From: Parasedimentitalea psychrophila
GTDB taxonomy: Bacteria > Pseudomonadota > Alphaproteobacteria > Rhodobacterales > Rhodobacteraceae
DNA: 64,000 nucleotides
Reading direction: 5' to 3'
Assembly: GCF_030285785.1 (NCBI RefSeq)
Contig: NZ_CP127247.1
Span: 1,883,501 to 1,947,500, forward strand
In this document: in pieces, positions 1 to 8,797 of the stretch
Numbering within the stretch: the first letter of the stretch is position 1
Layout of the letters: each line of letters begins with the position of its first letter
The notes under the pieces: generated by a model
Told to the model about the DNA's origin: nothing
The model's input: the letters and a program-made list of their open reading frames with translations, nothing else
The model's database searches: none
Position numbers and translations under genes: made by a program

Positions 1-37
1 GTTTGTTTTGCCCAGCCTCCCAAGGCCAGGCGCTGAT

Positions 38-730
38 CTATATTCTACAGAGATCACTATCCAAACATTCGACGATTTCTGTGCGCACCGGGTCTCGCAG
101 GAGCTTGGCATATTTATACTTAAACGCGCCGCTCGATAGATCGACAATTTGCTGAGCAACCCATTTCGGATCCAACATGGTTTGCGTGTCTTCGCCGGTG
201 TCTTCCCAAAACGGCGTGCGGATACCAGAAGGAGCAGCGACAAGCACTTTTCCGATTTCTGGATCTCGGGCGAGAGAGGCTCCTAGCATTCCCAGGCCAG
301 ACTTCGTGGCGCTATATGCAGGCTCATGTTCTCGTGGGGTGTATTGTGAACTGGATGTGATCAGCATGACCTTTAACGGCGTAGGAGCGTATTGCTTGAG
401 ACGTTGGATCAACATCATTGGTGCCAACAGACCGACATTCGTCATTGTTCGAAGACTGTGATCGCTTAGCTGATCAATGTGCCCCCGCTGAAGGAAACCA
501 GCGGCATAGATCAGGGTGTGGATTTGTTCAAACTTCCCCAGCACCCGATCAATGTCTCCTGACAAAGTTGCGCTGTCATCTGTTATTGCCAACTCCGCGT
601 AGGTGGCGCCCGCAAGACCTGGATCCTTGCGTCCGGTGACGCATACGTTGTGCCCTTCTGACACATAGTGTGTGGCCAGTTCCTTACCGACCCCAGAGGT
701 TCCGCCAACGATAAAAATGTTCTTCTTCAC
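38..730 (-). CDS. SDR family NAD(P)-dependent oxidoreductase
   Basis: Short-chain dehydrogenase/reductase with a Rossmann fold. Near the N-terminus it has the cofactor motif GGTSGVGKE, later the NAG-equivalent YAAGF and the catalytic YSATK. The open frame reaches a TTG at 787, but I prefer the GTG at 728-730: it follows AAGGA at good spacing and puts the protein start directly before the first beta strand (KKNIFIVGG), giving 230 aa, a normal short SDR length. It lies 57 nt downstream of the response regulator stop on the same strand, so it is probably the third gene of that operon. Substrate cannot be predicted from sequence. Family certain; function generic. Confidence 0.85.
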   Translation of the reverse strand: MKKNIFIVGGTSGVGKELATHYVSEGHNVCVTGRKDPGLAGATYAELAITDDSATLSGDIDRVLGKFEQIHTLIYAAGFLQRGHIDQLSDHSLRTMTNVGLLAPMMLIQRLKQYAPTPLKVMLITSSSQYTPREHEPAYSATKSGLGMLGASLARDPEIGKVLVAAPSGIRTPFWEDTGEDTQTMLDPKWVAQQIVDLSSGAFKYKYAKLLRDPVRTEIVECLDSDLCRI

Positions 731-787
731 AACAAATTCCTTGCTAAAAATGCTTTTGTTTACGTTGGGAATTCCGTCTTTGGCCAA

Positions 788-1492
788 TCAGCTCCAACTG
801 ACATCGCCAAGAAAGATGTAGCCGGCCCCGTAGATGGTCTTGATCAGGCGCGGGTTTTTGGGATCTTCACGCAGTTTGGTGCGCAGGCGTGAAATCCGCA
901 CATCCATCGCCCTGTCAAAGCTGTCCCCGGCGGCACCTCCCAGTATTTCCTGCATCTGACCGCGCGATATGAGCCGCTTGGGGCTGTCCAGAAACAGCCG
1001 CAGTACCTCGCCTTCGGCATGGGAAAACGGCGTCTCGGTGCCGCTGTCATCTTCCAGCATGTAACGGTCGAAATGGGCGATCCAGCCCGAAAAATGCGCG
1101 GTATTGCCGGATTGCGTCGCCGGACGCGGACCGCTGCGCAGCCGGGCCCGCACCCGGGCGACAACCTCGACCGGGTCAAAGGGTTTGGTGATATAGTCAT
1201 CCGCCCCCAGCTCCAACCCGGTCACCCGGTCCTGCACCTGGGCCCGGCCCGAGATGATGATCACGGCCGCCCCCTGCTCTAGCGCCAGCCGGTGCACCAG
1301 CGACAATCCGTCGGTATCGGGGAGCGACAGATCGACTAGGCAGACATCCGGGGTGACCCGTTTCAGCGAGGCCTCGAATTCGCGGGCGCGGGCAAAGCTC
1401 TGGGTGCGAAATCCGGCTTCTTCCAGGGCCTCGGTCAGGATCTGGCGGATTTCAGGTTCGTCGTCCAGAATGGTGATCAGGGGCGTCTTCAT
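788..1492 (-). CDS. OmpR-family two-component response regulator
   Basis: Receiver domain (about residues 5-118) with acidic pair D10/D11, phosphoacceptor D54 in the context CLVDLSLPD and conserved K103 (ITKPFD), followed by a winged-helix DNA-binding domain (about 130-232, ending TIYGAGYIF). 234 aa is the usual OmpR/PhoB length. Its start overlaps the stop of the upstream histidine kinase by 4 bp, so the two are translationally coupled and form a cognate pair. A 10-bp-period direct repeat at 3483-3502, between this operon and the divergent transporter operon, could be its binding site (inference). The sensed signal is unknown. Confidence 0.93.
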   Translation of the reverse strand: MKTPLITILDDEPEIRQILTEALEEAGFRTQSFARAREFEASLKRVTPDVCLVDLSLPDTDGLSLVHRLALEQGAAVIIISGRAQVQDRVTGLELGADDYITKPFDPVEVVARVRARLRSGPRPATQSGNTAHFSGWIAHFDRYMLEDDSGTETPFSHAEGEVLRLFLDSPKRLISRGQMQEILGGAAGDSFDRAMDVRISRLRTKLREDPKNPRLIKTIYGAGYIFLGDVSWS

Positions 1493-3393
1493 GCCGCGGT
1501 CTCCGAGTTTAGCAGCGCCGAGAGCTGCCCGGTGGAAAAGGGTTTTTGCAGCACCGGACCCGATTTCAACGCGGTGCGGTGCAGGGGGTCCTGGGGCGGC
1601 AGCGAGGTCATCAGGATGATCGGTCGCCCCGAGCCCTGCAACCGGGTCAGCAGATCCAGCCCGGTGGCTTCGCCCTGCAGTCGGATGTCGGACAGAACCA
1701 GCGAGATATCCTCGAGATCGGCCATCAGCGCGCAGGCCTCGTCGACCGAGGTGGCTTCGATGACCGAGTGGCCCAGATCTACCAGCATGTCGCGGAAGGT
1801 GGCGCGCAGATCCTCGCTGTCCTCAACCAGCAACACCAGGCCTCCGCGAGCGTCTGGGGCCTTGCGATAGGGTAGCCGCAGGGTGACGCGGGCCCCCGAG
1901 ATGGTGTTGCCGATGCTGACGTCGCCGCCCGCCAGTTTCACGGTGTCATAGACCATCGGCAGGCCCAGGCCCGACCCTTCGCTGCCCTTGGTGGTGAAAA
2001 ATGGATTGAGCGCCTTGGCCAGCGCCTCGGTCGAGAAGCCGGGGCCGGTGTCCGTGACGCTGATTTCCAGCCAGGTTTCGCCAACGATATGGGCGCTGAC
2101 GGTGATCTGGCCGGTGGCGCTGCAGGCATCGCGGGCGTTGAGGATCAGATTCAGCAATGCATCTTGCAGCATGCCGGGATCCAGCAACAGCGCTCCGTCG
2201 GGGGTATTGTCCAGCACGCTGAGCCCCATCGCCTGCGGCAGTGACGGCGAGGCCAGGATTTTCAACTCGTGCAGCAGGCTATGCATGTCGGTGGCCTGCG
2301 GTCGCAGGGTTCGATGGCCGGTCATATCGGCAATCCGGTTCAGCAACCGGCCGCCGCGCCGCGCCGCTGACAGGGTGCCCTGCACCAGATCATTGGCCTC
2401 GGGGCTTAGGGGGATCTTCTGCAACCGGCCCTGCATCCCCAGGATGATGGTCAGAAGGTTGGAAAAATCATGCGCCAATCCACTGATCATCTGTGCCGCC
2501 ATTTCGCGGCGGCGCGACTGTTGCAGGGCGACGCGGGTTTGGGTTTCTTCGGTGATGTCCATCGACAGCACATAGATGCCGCCCGCCGGGTCGGGGGTCA
2601 GCGCCACCCGGATGCGACGGCTGCTGTGGTCCTCGGTGAACTCAAAGACCGGGCTTTTGCCGGTATAGGCGGCTTGCAGATGTGGTTCGATCCGCGCATG
2701 GCTGCTGGCACCCAGGGCCTCAGAGATATGCACCCCCAGAATGTTGGAGGGCCGACCGGGAAACACCGCGCTCAGGCGACGGTTGGTATAGGTATAATAC
2801 CCCTCCAGATCCACATGGGCGATATGGGCCGGCATCATTTCGGTGGTCAGCCGGGTATGGCGTTCGATGTCGGTCAATTGCCGTTTGGTTTCTTCCAGCG
2901 AGGTGTTTGAGGCGGCGAGTTTCCGGTTGGCAGCCGACAGCTCTTCGGTATGGGCCAGCACTTGTTCCGAGAGCTCTTCCGAGCGCGCCCGCAGCAAAAG
3001 CTCGACCTGTTTGGTGGGGGTGATGTCGGTGTAAACGGTGACCCAGCCGCCATTGGGCAAGGGGGCGCCCTCAACCGAGAGGAACTGGCCGTTGCCGCGT
3101 TCCCGCTCCATATAGTGCGGTGCAAAATCCATCGCCTGATTGACCCGTTGCTGGACCAGATCGTCAAGATCATCAACCGGCCCGTATTCACCGCTTTGTG
3201 CAATAAAGCGGATGGTGTCGTCAAACCGGGCGCCGGGGGTGATCAGATGATCCGGCAGGCCGAACATTTCCTGGAACCTGTGGTTGCAGACGGCAAGTTT
3301 AAGGTCGTCGTCGTAAATCGACAGGCCCTGAGCAATCAGGTTCAGTCCCGCCATGGTCATTGCTGTGGTTTGTTTGCTGGTCGTGTTCATCAT
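1489..3393 (-). CDS. hybrid sensor histidine kinase with PAS domains and C-terminal receiver
   Basis: 634 aa, no evident membrane segments, so probably cytoplasmic. Order: PAS (about 15-125), a coiled-coil linker (about 130-180), second PAS (about 185-290), HisKA-type dimerisation region with the phosphorylatable H308 in GLAHDFSN, an ATPase with N box (NLILNARDA, N415/N419), G1 (DTGPGF) and G2 (GSGLGLPM), then a receiver (about 518-630) with phosphoacceptor D569 and K617. It overlaps the response regulator by 4 bp. The attached receiver suggests either a phosphorelay or self-inhibition. Divergent from the acyl-CoA ligase and LIV operon, which it may control (inference). Confidence 0.92.
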   Translation of the reverse strand: MMNTTSKQTTAMTMAGLNLIAQGLSIYDDDLKLAVCNHRFQEMFGLPDHLITPGARFDDTIRFIAQSGEYGPVDDLDDLVQQRVNQAMDFAPHYMERERGNGQFLSVEGAPLPNGGWVTVYTDITPTKQVELLLRARSEELSEQVLAHTEELSAANRKLAASNTSLEETKRQLTDIERHTRLTTEMMPAHIAHVDLEGYYTYTNRRLSAVFPGRPSNILGVHISEALGASSHARIEPHLQAAYTGKSPVFEFTEDHSSRRIRVALTPDPAGGIYVLSMDITEETQTRVALQQSRRREMAAQMISGLAHDFSNLLTIILGMQGRLQKIPLSPEANDLVQGTLSAARRGGRLLNRIADMTGHRTLRPQATDMHSLLHELKILASPSLPQAMGLSVLDNTPDGALLLDPGMLQDALLNLILNARDACSATGQITVSAHIVGETWLEISVTDTGPGFSTEALAKALNPFFTTKGSEGSGLGLPMVYDTVKLAGGDVSIGNTISGARVTLRLPYRKAPDARGGLVLLVEDSEDLRATFRDMLVDLGHSVIEATSVDEACALMADLEDISLVLSDIRLQGEATGLDLLTRLQGSGRPIILMTSLPPQDPLHRTALKSGPVLQKPFSTGQLSALLNSETAA

Positions 3394-3482
3394 TGCCCTC
3401 GCAATAGGGCTATCATCCTGCGCCGATCAGTCAAAGGGGCGTTGCTGCATAATTGTGCCGCGATCGAAATAGATCTAGCCGT

Positions 3483-3502
3483 GTAACAATTCGTAACAAT
3501 TG
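3483..3502. promoter_or_regulatory. 10-bp tandem direct repeat, candidate response-regulator site
   Basis: Two head-to-tail copies GTAACAATTC / GTAACAATTG with an exact 10-bp period, in the 223-nt gap between the divergent two-component operon (start 3393) and the acyl-CoA ligase (start 3617). OmpR-family dimers typically bind such half sites one helical turn apart. A TTGACG hexamer at 3522-3527 could be a -35 element for the rightward operon, but its -10 is not convincing. The rest of the gap shows no gene. Confidence 0.4.
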
Positions 3503-3616
3503 GGAAACCTTCACGAAAAACTTGACGGTCACTCATTGTCGCGTCCCTTATTGGGATCAGAATCGCCACAAGCGATCAATCCGGCCAAAGGGGGTCGGAG
3601 AGGGAGGAGAATTAAA

Positions 3617-5590
3617 TTGGCTCAGATGCAGTCGGGCGCCGAGGGATTGCTATCCCTGCCGGCGCTGCTTCAACGCAACGCAACGCAGTTCGCGAATTCA
3701 CCCGCATATCGGGAGAAGGAATTTGGCATTTGGCAATGCTGGAGCTGGGCTGAGGCAGCAAAAGAGATCGAAGCCCTGGCGCTTGGTTTCATCAATCTTG
3801 GCGTCAACAGGGGTGATTTTATCGCCGTGATTGGCCGCAACCGTCCCTATATGTACTGGTCGATGGTTGCCGCACAATCTGTGGGTGCCATCCCGGTGCC
3901 GCTGTATCAGGACGCCAATGCCGAAGAGATGGCCTATGTGCTGAGCCACTGTGGCGCCCGCTTTGTGGTGGTCACCGATCAGGAACAGGTCGACAAGGTG
4001 ATCGAGGTGCAGGATCAACTGCAGCAGTTCGAACACCTGATCTATCTTGATCCACGCGGCTTGCGGAAATACGATCACTCGCAGCTGCATCAGTACAGCC
4101 ATGTGCAGGATCAGGGCCGCGCCGCCTATGATGAATATATGCCCGAATTGGACAGGCGCCGTGGTGAGCTGGATTATGACAGCACCTGCGTGATGCTGTA
4201 TACCTCGGGCACCACCGGCAAGCCCAAGGGCGTGGTGCTGTCCAACCGCAACGTGATTGAAAGCGCCAAGAACGCCTCGGAATTCGACAAGCTGCGGATA
4301 GATGACGAGATCCTGGCCTATCTGCCGATGGCCTGGGTGGGTGATTTCATCTTTTCCGTCGGTCAGGCCTACTGGACCGGGTTCTGTGTCAACTGTCCCG
4401 AAAGCGCCGAGACCATGATGACCGATCTGCGTGAGATCGGCCCGAGTTACTATTTTGCACCGCCGCGGGTGTTTGAAACGCAGCTGACCAATGTGATGAT
4501 CCGCATGGAGGACGCCGGCAGCCTGAAGCGCTCGATGTTCCGTTACTTTATGGCGCATGCCAAAAAGGTTGGCCCGGCCATTCTGGATGGCAAGCCGGTT
4601 GGGGTGATGGACCGGCTGAAATACACGCTGGGCGATTTTATGATCTATGGCCCGCTGAAAGACACCTTAGGTTTTGGCAAGGTGCGGGTTGGCTATACCG
4701 CCGGTGAAGCCATCGGCCCGGAGATTTTTGAGTTCTATCGCTCGCTGGGTATCAACCTGAAACAGCTCTATGGCCAGACCGAGGCGACGGTGTTCATCAC
4801 CGTACAGCCCGACGGTGAGGTGCGGGCGGATACGGTGGGTATTCCGGCGCCGGACGTCGAGATCAAAATTGCCGAGGATGGCGAGATCTTCTATCGCTCG
4901 CCCGGCAGCTTTGTGGAATATTACAAGAACCCCAAAAGCACCGCCGAGACCAAAGACGCCGACGGCTGGGTGGCGACCGGCGATGCGGGCTTCTTTGAGG
5001 AGAGCTCGGGCCATTTGCGCATTATCGACCGCGCCAAGGACGTTGGCAAAATGGCCGATGGCAGCATGTTCGCGCCCAAGTTTGTCGAGAACAAGCTGAA
5101 GTTCTACCCCGATATTCTGGAGGCGGTGCTGTTTGGCAATGGTCAGGACCGCTGCGTGGCCTTTATCAACATCGACCTGACGGCGGTGGGCAACTGGGCC
5201 GAACGCAACAATATCGCCTATGCCTCGTATCAGGAGTTGGCCGGTCATCCCAAGGTGCTGGCCAGCATTGGTGAGCATGTTTCGGCGGTGAACCTATCGG
5301 TGGCTGACGATCCGATGCTGTCGGGCTGCCAGGTGCATCGCTTTGTGGTGCTGCACAAGGAACTGGACGCCGATGATGGTGAAATGACCCGCACCCGCAA
5401 GGTGCGTCGCCGGGTGGTCGAAGAGAAATTCGCCGATATCATTGCCGCGCTTTATGACGGCTCGGCGCAGATCTCGACCACCACCGAGGTGACCTATGAA
5501 GACGGTCGCAAGGGGGCGATCAATGCCACCCTGAGTATCGGTGACGCCGTGGTGGTGCCGGTGACGGTGCAGAAGGTGGCAGCAGAATGA
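3617..5590 (+). CDS. AMP-dependent acyl-CoA synthetase (long-chain type)
   Basis: 657 aa member of the adenylate-forming superfamily; activates a carboxylic acid to acyl-CoA with ATP. The P-loop-like motif YTSGTTGKPKG, the GQTE adenine/AMP motif and the later TGDAG region are visible, and length fits the long-chain (FadD15/AAE) subtype with its large insertion. The open frame begins at 3500, but GGAGG at 3604-3608 followed by TTG at 3617 makes LAQMQSG the likely start. First gene of a run with a LIV-type ABC importer, so it probably activates the imported compound or a related acid (inference). The substrate is not readable from sequence. Confidence 0.9.
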   Translation: MAQMQSGAEGLLSLPALLQRNATQFANSPAYREKEFGIWQCWSWAEAAKEIEALALGFINLGVNRGDFIAVIGRNRPYMYWSMVAAQSVGAIPVPLYQDANAEEMAYVLSHCGARFVVVTDQEQVDKVIEVQDQLQQFEHLIYLDPRGLRKYDHSQLHQYSHVQDQGRAAYDEYMPELDRRRGELDYDSTCVMLYTSGTTGKPKGVVLSNRNVIESAKNASEFDKLRIDDEILAYLPMAWVGDFIFSVGQAYWTGFCVNCPESAETMMTDLREIGPSYYFAPPRVFETQLTNVMIRMEDAGSLKRSMFRYFMAHAKKVGPAILDGKPVGVMDRLKYTLGDFMIYGPLKDTLGFGKVRVGYTAGEAIGPEIFEFYRSLGINLKQLYGQTEATVFITVQPDGEVRADTVGIPAPDVEIKIAEDGEIFYRSPGSFVEYYKNPKSTAETKDADGWVATGDAGFFEESSGHLRIIDRAKDVGKMADGSMFAPKFVENKLKFYPDILEAVLFGNGQDRCVAFINIDLTAVGNWAERNNIAYASYQELAGHPKVLASIGEHVSAVNLSVADDPMLSGCQVHRFVVLHKELDADDGEMTRTRKVRRRVVEEKFADIIAALYDGSAQISTTTEVTYEDGRKGAINATLSIGDAVVVPVTVQKVAAE

Positions 5591-5617
5591 GTAGCGCCGG
5601 GACGGGAGCCGCTACGC

Positions 5618-5668
5618 GGCACAAAGACGCCTCCGGCGGGAGTATTGCCGGCAAAAAGAAGGACGCGG
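5618..5668. repeat. short GC-rich intergenic repeat in the 82-nt ligase-livG gap
   Basis: The gap carries CGCCTCCGGCGGGAGTATT followed by GCCGGCAAAAAGAAGG. From memory this resembles a short repeat common between roseobacter genes, and it is similar in style to the element at 16973-17036. The AAGGAC at its end may act as the ribosome-binding site for the next gene. Confidence 0.35.
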
Positions 5669-5672
5669 TGTC

Positions 5673-6491
5673 GTGAAGGATATGCAAGAGGGATATACCA
5701 CCGCAGACGGGCGCAAGATCGGCGGCGTGGTGATGGAGATGAAGAACATCACCCTGCGCTTTGGCGGTGTGGTGGCGATCAAGGACATCAGTTTTGACAT
5801 TCGCGAGGGCGAGATCCGCGCGATTATCGGCCCCAATGGCGCCGGCAAGTCATCAATGCTGAACGTGATTTCGGGGTTCTATATCCCGTCTGAGGGCGAA
5901 GTCTGGTATCGCGGCGCCAAACGGCCGCAGCTGCGCCCCTATGAGGTTGCGCAGCAGGGCATCGCCCGTACCTTTCAGAACATCGCTTTGTTCGAGGGTA
6001 TGAGCGTGCTGGACAATGTGATGACCGGGCGACTGGGACACATGAAGTCCGGCCTGATTGCCCAGGCCCTGTGGAAGGGCAAGGCCGAGGCGGAAGAGGT
6101 GGCCAACCGCGAAGTGGCGGAGAGGGTCATTGATTTCCTGGAAATCCAGCACATCCGCAAGACTCCGGTCGGGCGCTTGCCCTATGGGCTGAAAAAGCGG
6201 GTGGAACTGGCGCGGGCGCTGGCGGCGGAGCCAAAACTGCTGCTGCTGGACGAGCCGATGGCGGGCATGAACGTCGAGGAAAAAGAGGACATGAGCCGCT
6301 TTATTCTGGATGTGAATGATGAATTTGGCACCACCATCACCTTGATCGAACACGACATGGGCGTGGTGATGGATCTGTCCGACCGGGTGGTGGTGATGGA
6401 TTATGGTAAGAAAATCGGCGACGGCACCCCCGATGAGGTGCGCAACAATCAGGCAGTGATTGATGCCTATCTGGGGGTGTCGAATGACTGA
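5673..6491 (+). CDS. LIV-type ABC transporter ATP-binding protein (LivG-like)
   Basis: 272 aa ATPase of a branched-chain-amino-acid-type (HAAT family) importer. Walker A GPNGAGKSS, a signature region around PYGLKKRVELARAL and Walker B LLLLDEPMAG are present, and the C-terminal segment ending DAYLG is typical of LivG. Start is GTG at 5673, with an ATG at 5682 as alternative. The signature has LPYGLKK instead of LSGGQ-type, which is normal for some LivG homologues. Works with the second ATPase at 10200-11036 and permeases at 6518 and 7632. Confidence 0.93.
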   Translation: MKDMQEGYTTADGRKIGGVVMEMKNITLRFGGVVAIKDISFDIREGEIRAIIGPNGAGKSSMLNVISGFYIPSEGEVWYRGAKRPQLRPYEVAQQGIARTFQNIALFEGMSVLDNVMTGRLGHMKSGLIAQALWKGKAEAEEVANREVAERVIDFLEIQHIRKTPVGRLPYGLKKRVELARALAAEPKLLLLDEPMAGMNVEEKEDMSRFILDVNDEFGTTITLIEHDMGVVMDLSDRVVVMDYGKKIGDGTPDEVRNNQAVIDAYLGVSND

Positions 6492-6517
6492 TTTTCTGAC
6501 AGACTTTATAGGGGGCT

Positions 6518-7516
6518 ATGATGCCTGATCAGTTTCTTTTTGCCGTCGAGGTATTCATCAACGGTCTGATGTCCGGGGTGCTTTATGCGCTGGTGGCACT
6601 GGGCTTTGTGTTGATCTACAAGGCCTCGGGTATTTTCAACTATGCCCAGGGTGTTATGGCGCTGTTTGCGGCGATGACATTGGTTGGCATCATGGATGGC
6701 CAGGTGCCGTTCAGCCATATCATCAACTCGGTGTTTGGCACCAATCTGCATCATTTTGGCTGGCATGTGCCGGCACTGCTGGCGATCTTGCTGACCGCCG
6801 GGGTGATGGTGCTGTTTGCCTGGCTGGTGCAGCGCTTGGTGATGCGCCATCTGGTGGGCCAGGAACCGATTATCCTGTTCATGGCCACCATTGGGCTGGC
6901 CTATTTCCTTGAGGGTGTTTCGGACCTGATGTGGGGCTCTGAGATCAAGAAGCTGGATATCGGCCTGCCGCAGGGTGGTTCGTTCTGGATCGAGGATATG
7001 ACTGCCGGTCTGGGCAGTGACAACTTCTACGGCTTCTTTATCGACAATCTCGATATGGTGGCGACCGTTGTTGCCGCGCTGCTGGTGACCGGGCTGGTGC
7101 TGTTCTCGCAGTATACCAAACAGGGCCGCGCCATGCGGGCGGTGGCGGATGATCACCAGGCGGCGCTGTCGGTTGGCATCTCGCTGAACTTTATCTGGGT
7201 GCTGGTGTGGTCGGTTGCGGGTTTCGTGGCGCTGGTTGCCGGTATCATGTGGGGCACCAAATCGGGGGTGCAGTTCTCGCTGTCGCTGATCGCGCTCAAG
7301 GCGCTGCCGGTGCTGATGCTGGGCGGCTTCACCTCGATCCCCGGTGCCATTGTTGGCGGGCTGATCATTGGGGTCGGTGAGAAGATGTTTGAATTCGCCA
7401 TCGGCCCGATGGTCGGCGGCGCCACCGAGAACTGGTTCGCCTATGTGCTGGCGCTGCTGTTCCTGGTGTTCCGTCCGCAAGGATTGTTTGGGGAGAAGAT
7501 CATTGAAAGGGTTTAA
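6518..7516 (+). CDS. LIV-type ABC transporter permease (LivH-like)
   Basis: 332 aa, strongly hydrophobic with about eight membrane segments; belongs to the bacterial inner-membrane translocator family (LivH/LivM). The N-terminal FINGLMSGVLYALVALGF and the C-terminal FRPQGLFGE are characteristic of the LivH branch. Start at ATG 6518, with an in-frame ATG directly after it, behind a GGGGG tract. It lies 26 nt after livG and 115 nt before the second permease, in one operon. Confidence 0.93.
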   Translation: MMPDQFLFAVEVFINGLMSGVLYALVALGFVLIYKASGIFNYAQGVMALFAAMTLVGIMDGQVPFSHIINSVFGTNLHHFGWHVPALLAILLTAGVMVLFAWLVQRLVMRHLVGQEPIILFMATIGLAYFLEGVSDLMWGSEIKKLDIGLPQGGSFWIEDMTAGLGSDNFYGFFIDNLDMVATVVAALLVTGLVLFSQYTKQGRAMRAVADDHQAALSVGISLNFIWVLVWSVAGFVALVAGIMWGTKSGVQFSLSLIALKALPVLMLGGFTSIPGAIVGGLIIGVGEKMFEFAIGPMVGGATENWFAYVLALLFLVFRPQGLFGEKIIERV

Positions 7517-7631
7517 CACCAGCCTGATCTTCGCGGCGCGGGGTGCTGACGACAGCGGCTCCGCAGACCAGACGCAACAACTGGAGGCAGCGGCTCTGAA
7601 CCGCGCTCAGGAACAGGGGAGCATTTAAGAC

Positions 7632-8708
7632 ATGTTCTATCGTGAATCCGGAGATTTCAAAACCTCCTACGAGCAAGACAGCCAGACCTTCCCGATCAAG
7701 TTTGACCGGTTCCGGTATTATGTGGTGCTGGCGATTGCCTTTTTGGTGGTGCCCTTTGTGATCAATGATTACTGGGCCAACGCCATCCTGCTGCCGTTTC
7801 TGATCTATGCGATTGCCGCGATCGGGTTGAACATTCTGGTCGGCTATGCCGGTCAGGTCAGCCTGGGCACCGGTGGCTTCATGGCGGTCGGGGCCTATGC
7901 CTGCTACAAGTTCATGACCATGATGCCCGAGGTGTCGATGTTCGTGCATGTGCTGCTGGCCGGCGGTATGACCGCCATTGTCTGTGTGGTGTTTGGCCTG
8001 CCCAGCCTGCGCATCAAGGGGTTCTACCTGGCGGTGGCAACGCTGGCGGCGCAGTTCTTTCTGGTCTGGCTGTTCAACCGGGTGCCGTGGTTTTACAACT
8101 ACTCGGCCTCGGGCCAGATCAGCGCGCCTGAGCGGGATGTGTTTGGCATTCTGATCACCGGCCCCAATGCGCCGGCCTGGGCCACCTATATGTTCAGCCT
8201 GATTTTCCTGACCTTCTGTGCGCTGGTCGCCCGCAATCTGACCCGCGGCACTATTGGCCGCAGCTGGATGGCGATCCGCGATATGGATATCGCCGCCGAA
8301 ATCATCGGGGTGAACCCGCTGAAGGCCAAACTGACCGCCTTTGCGGTGTCTGGCTTCTTTATTGGTATCTCGGGGGCGCTGTTCTTCTCGGTCTATCTGG
8401 GCGCGGTTGAGGTCGGCGAGGCCTTTGGCATCACCAAATCGTTCCTGGTGCTGTTCATGGTGATCATCGGTGGGCTGGGCTCTATCTTTGGCTCATTCGC
8501 CGGTGCGGCGTTCCTGGTGCTGCTGCCGGTGGTGCTTAAGGTTGTCGGCGTTGACGTGCTGGGCTGGCCCACGGATATCGTGGCGCATTTTCAGCTGGTT
8601 ATCGTCGGCGCATTGATCATTGTGTTCCTGATCGTCGAACCACACGGTCTGGCACAGCTCTGGCGTGTCGCCAAAGAAAAACTACGACTTTGGCCTTTCC
8701 CGCACTAG
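7632..8708 (+). CDS. LIV-type ABC transporter permease (LivM-like)
   Basis: 358 aa membrane protein with an unusually long hydrophilic N-terminus (about 40 residues) before the first membrane segment. The segment LNILVGYAGQVSLGTGGFMAVGAYA is the hallmark of LivM, and the C-terminus VEPHGLAQLW fits. Pairs with the LivH-like permease to form the membrane channel. A GGGG tract lies 7-13 nt before ATG. It is followed by a hairpin with a T run that may reduce read-through into the binding-protein gene. Confidence 0.93.
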   Translation: MFYRESGDFKTSYEQDSQTFPIKFDRFRYYVVLAIAFLVVPFVINDYWANAILLPFLIYAIAAIGLNILVGYAGQVSLGTGGFMAVGAYACYKFMTMMPEVSMFVHVLLAGGMTAIVCVVFGLPSLRIKGFYLAVATLAAQFFLVWLFNRVPWFYNYSASGQISAPERDVFGILITGPNAPAWATYMFSLIFLTFCALVARNLTRGTIGRSWMAIRDMDIAAEIIGVNPLKAKLTAFAVSGFFIGISGALFFSVYLGAVEVGEAFGITKSFLVLFMVIIGGLGSIFGSFAGAAFLVLLPVVLKVVGVDVLGWPTDIVAHFQLVIVGALIIVFLIVEPHGLAQLWRVAKEKLRLWPFPH

Positions 8709-8728
8709 CGGGGCAGGCACCTAAGCTG

Positions 8729-8760
8729 CGGGGGGATAATAAGATCAAACCCCCGTTTTT
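8729..8760 (+). terminator. hairpin plus T5 between livM-like and binding-protein genes
   Basis: CGGGGG (8729-8734) pairs with CCCCCG (8750-8755) and is followed directly by TTTTT. The loop is 15 nt, so strength is uncertain. It sits 38 nt before the binding-protein start and could act as a partial terminator or mark the start of a separately controlled transcript. Confidence 0.45.
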
Positions 8761-8797
8761 ATCCACATCGGATAATACCATGGGAGGATTAATACCG

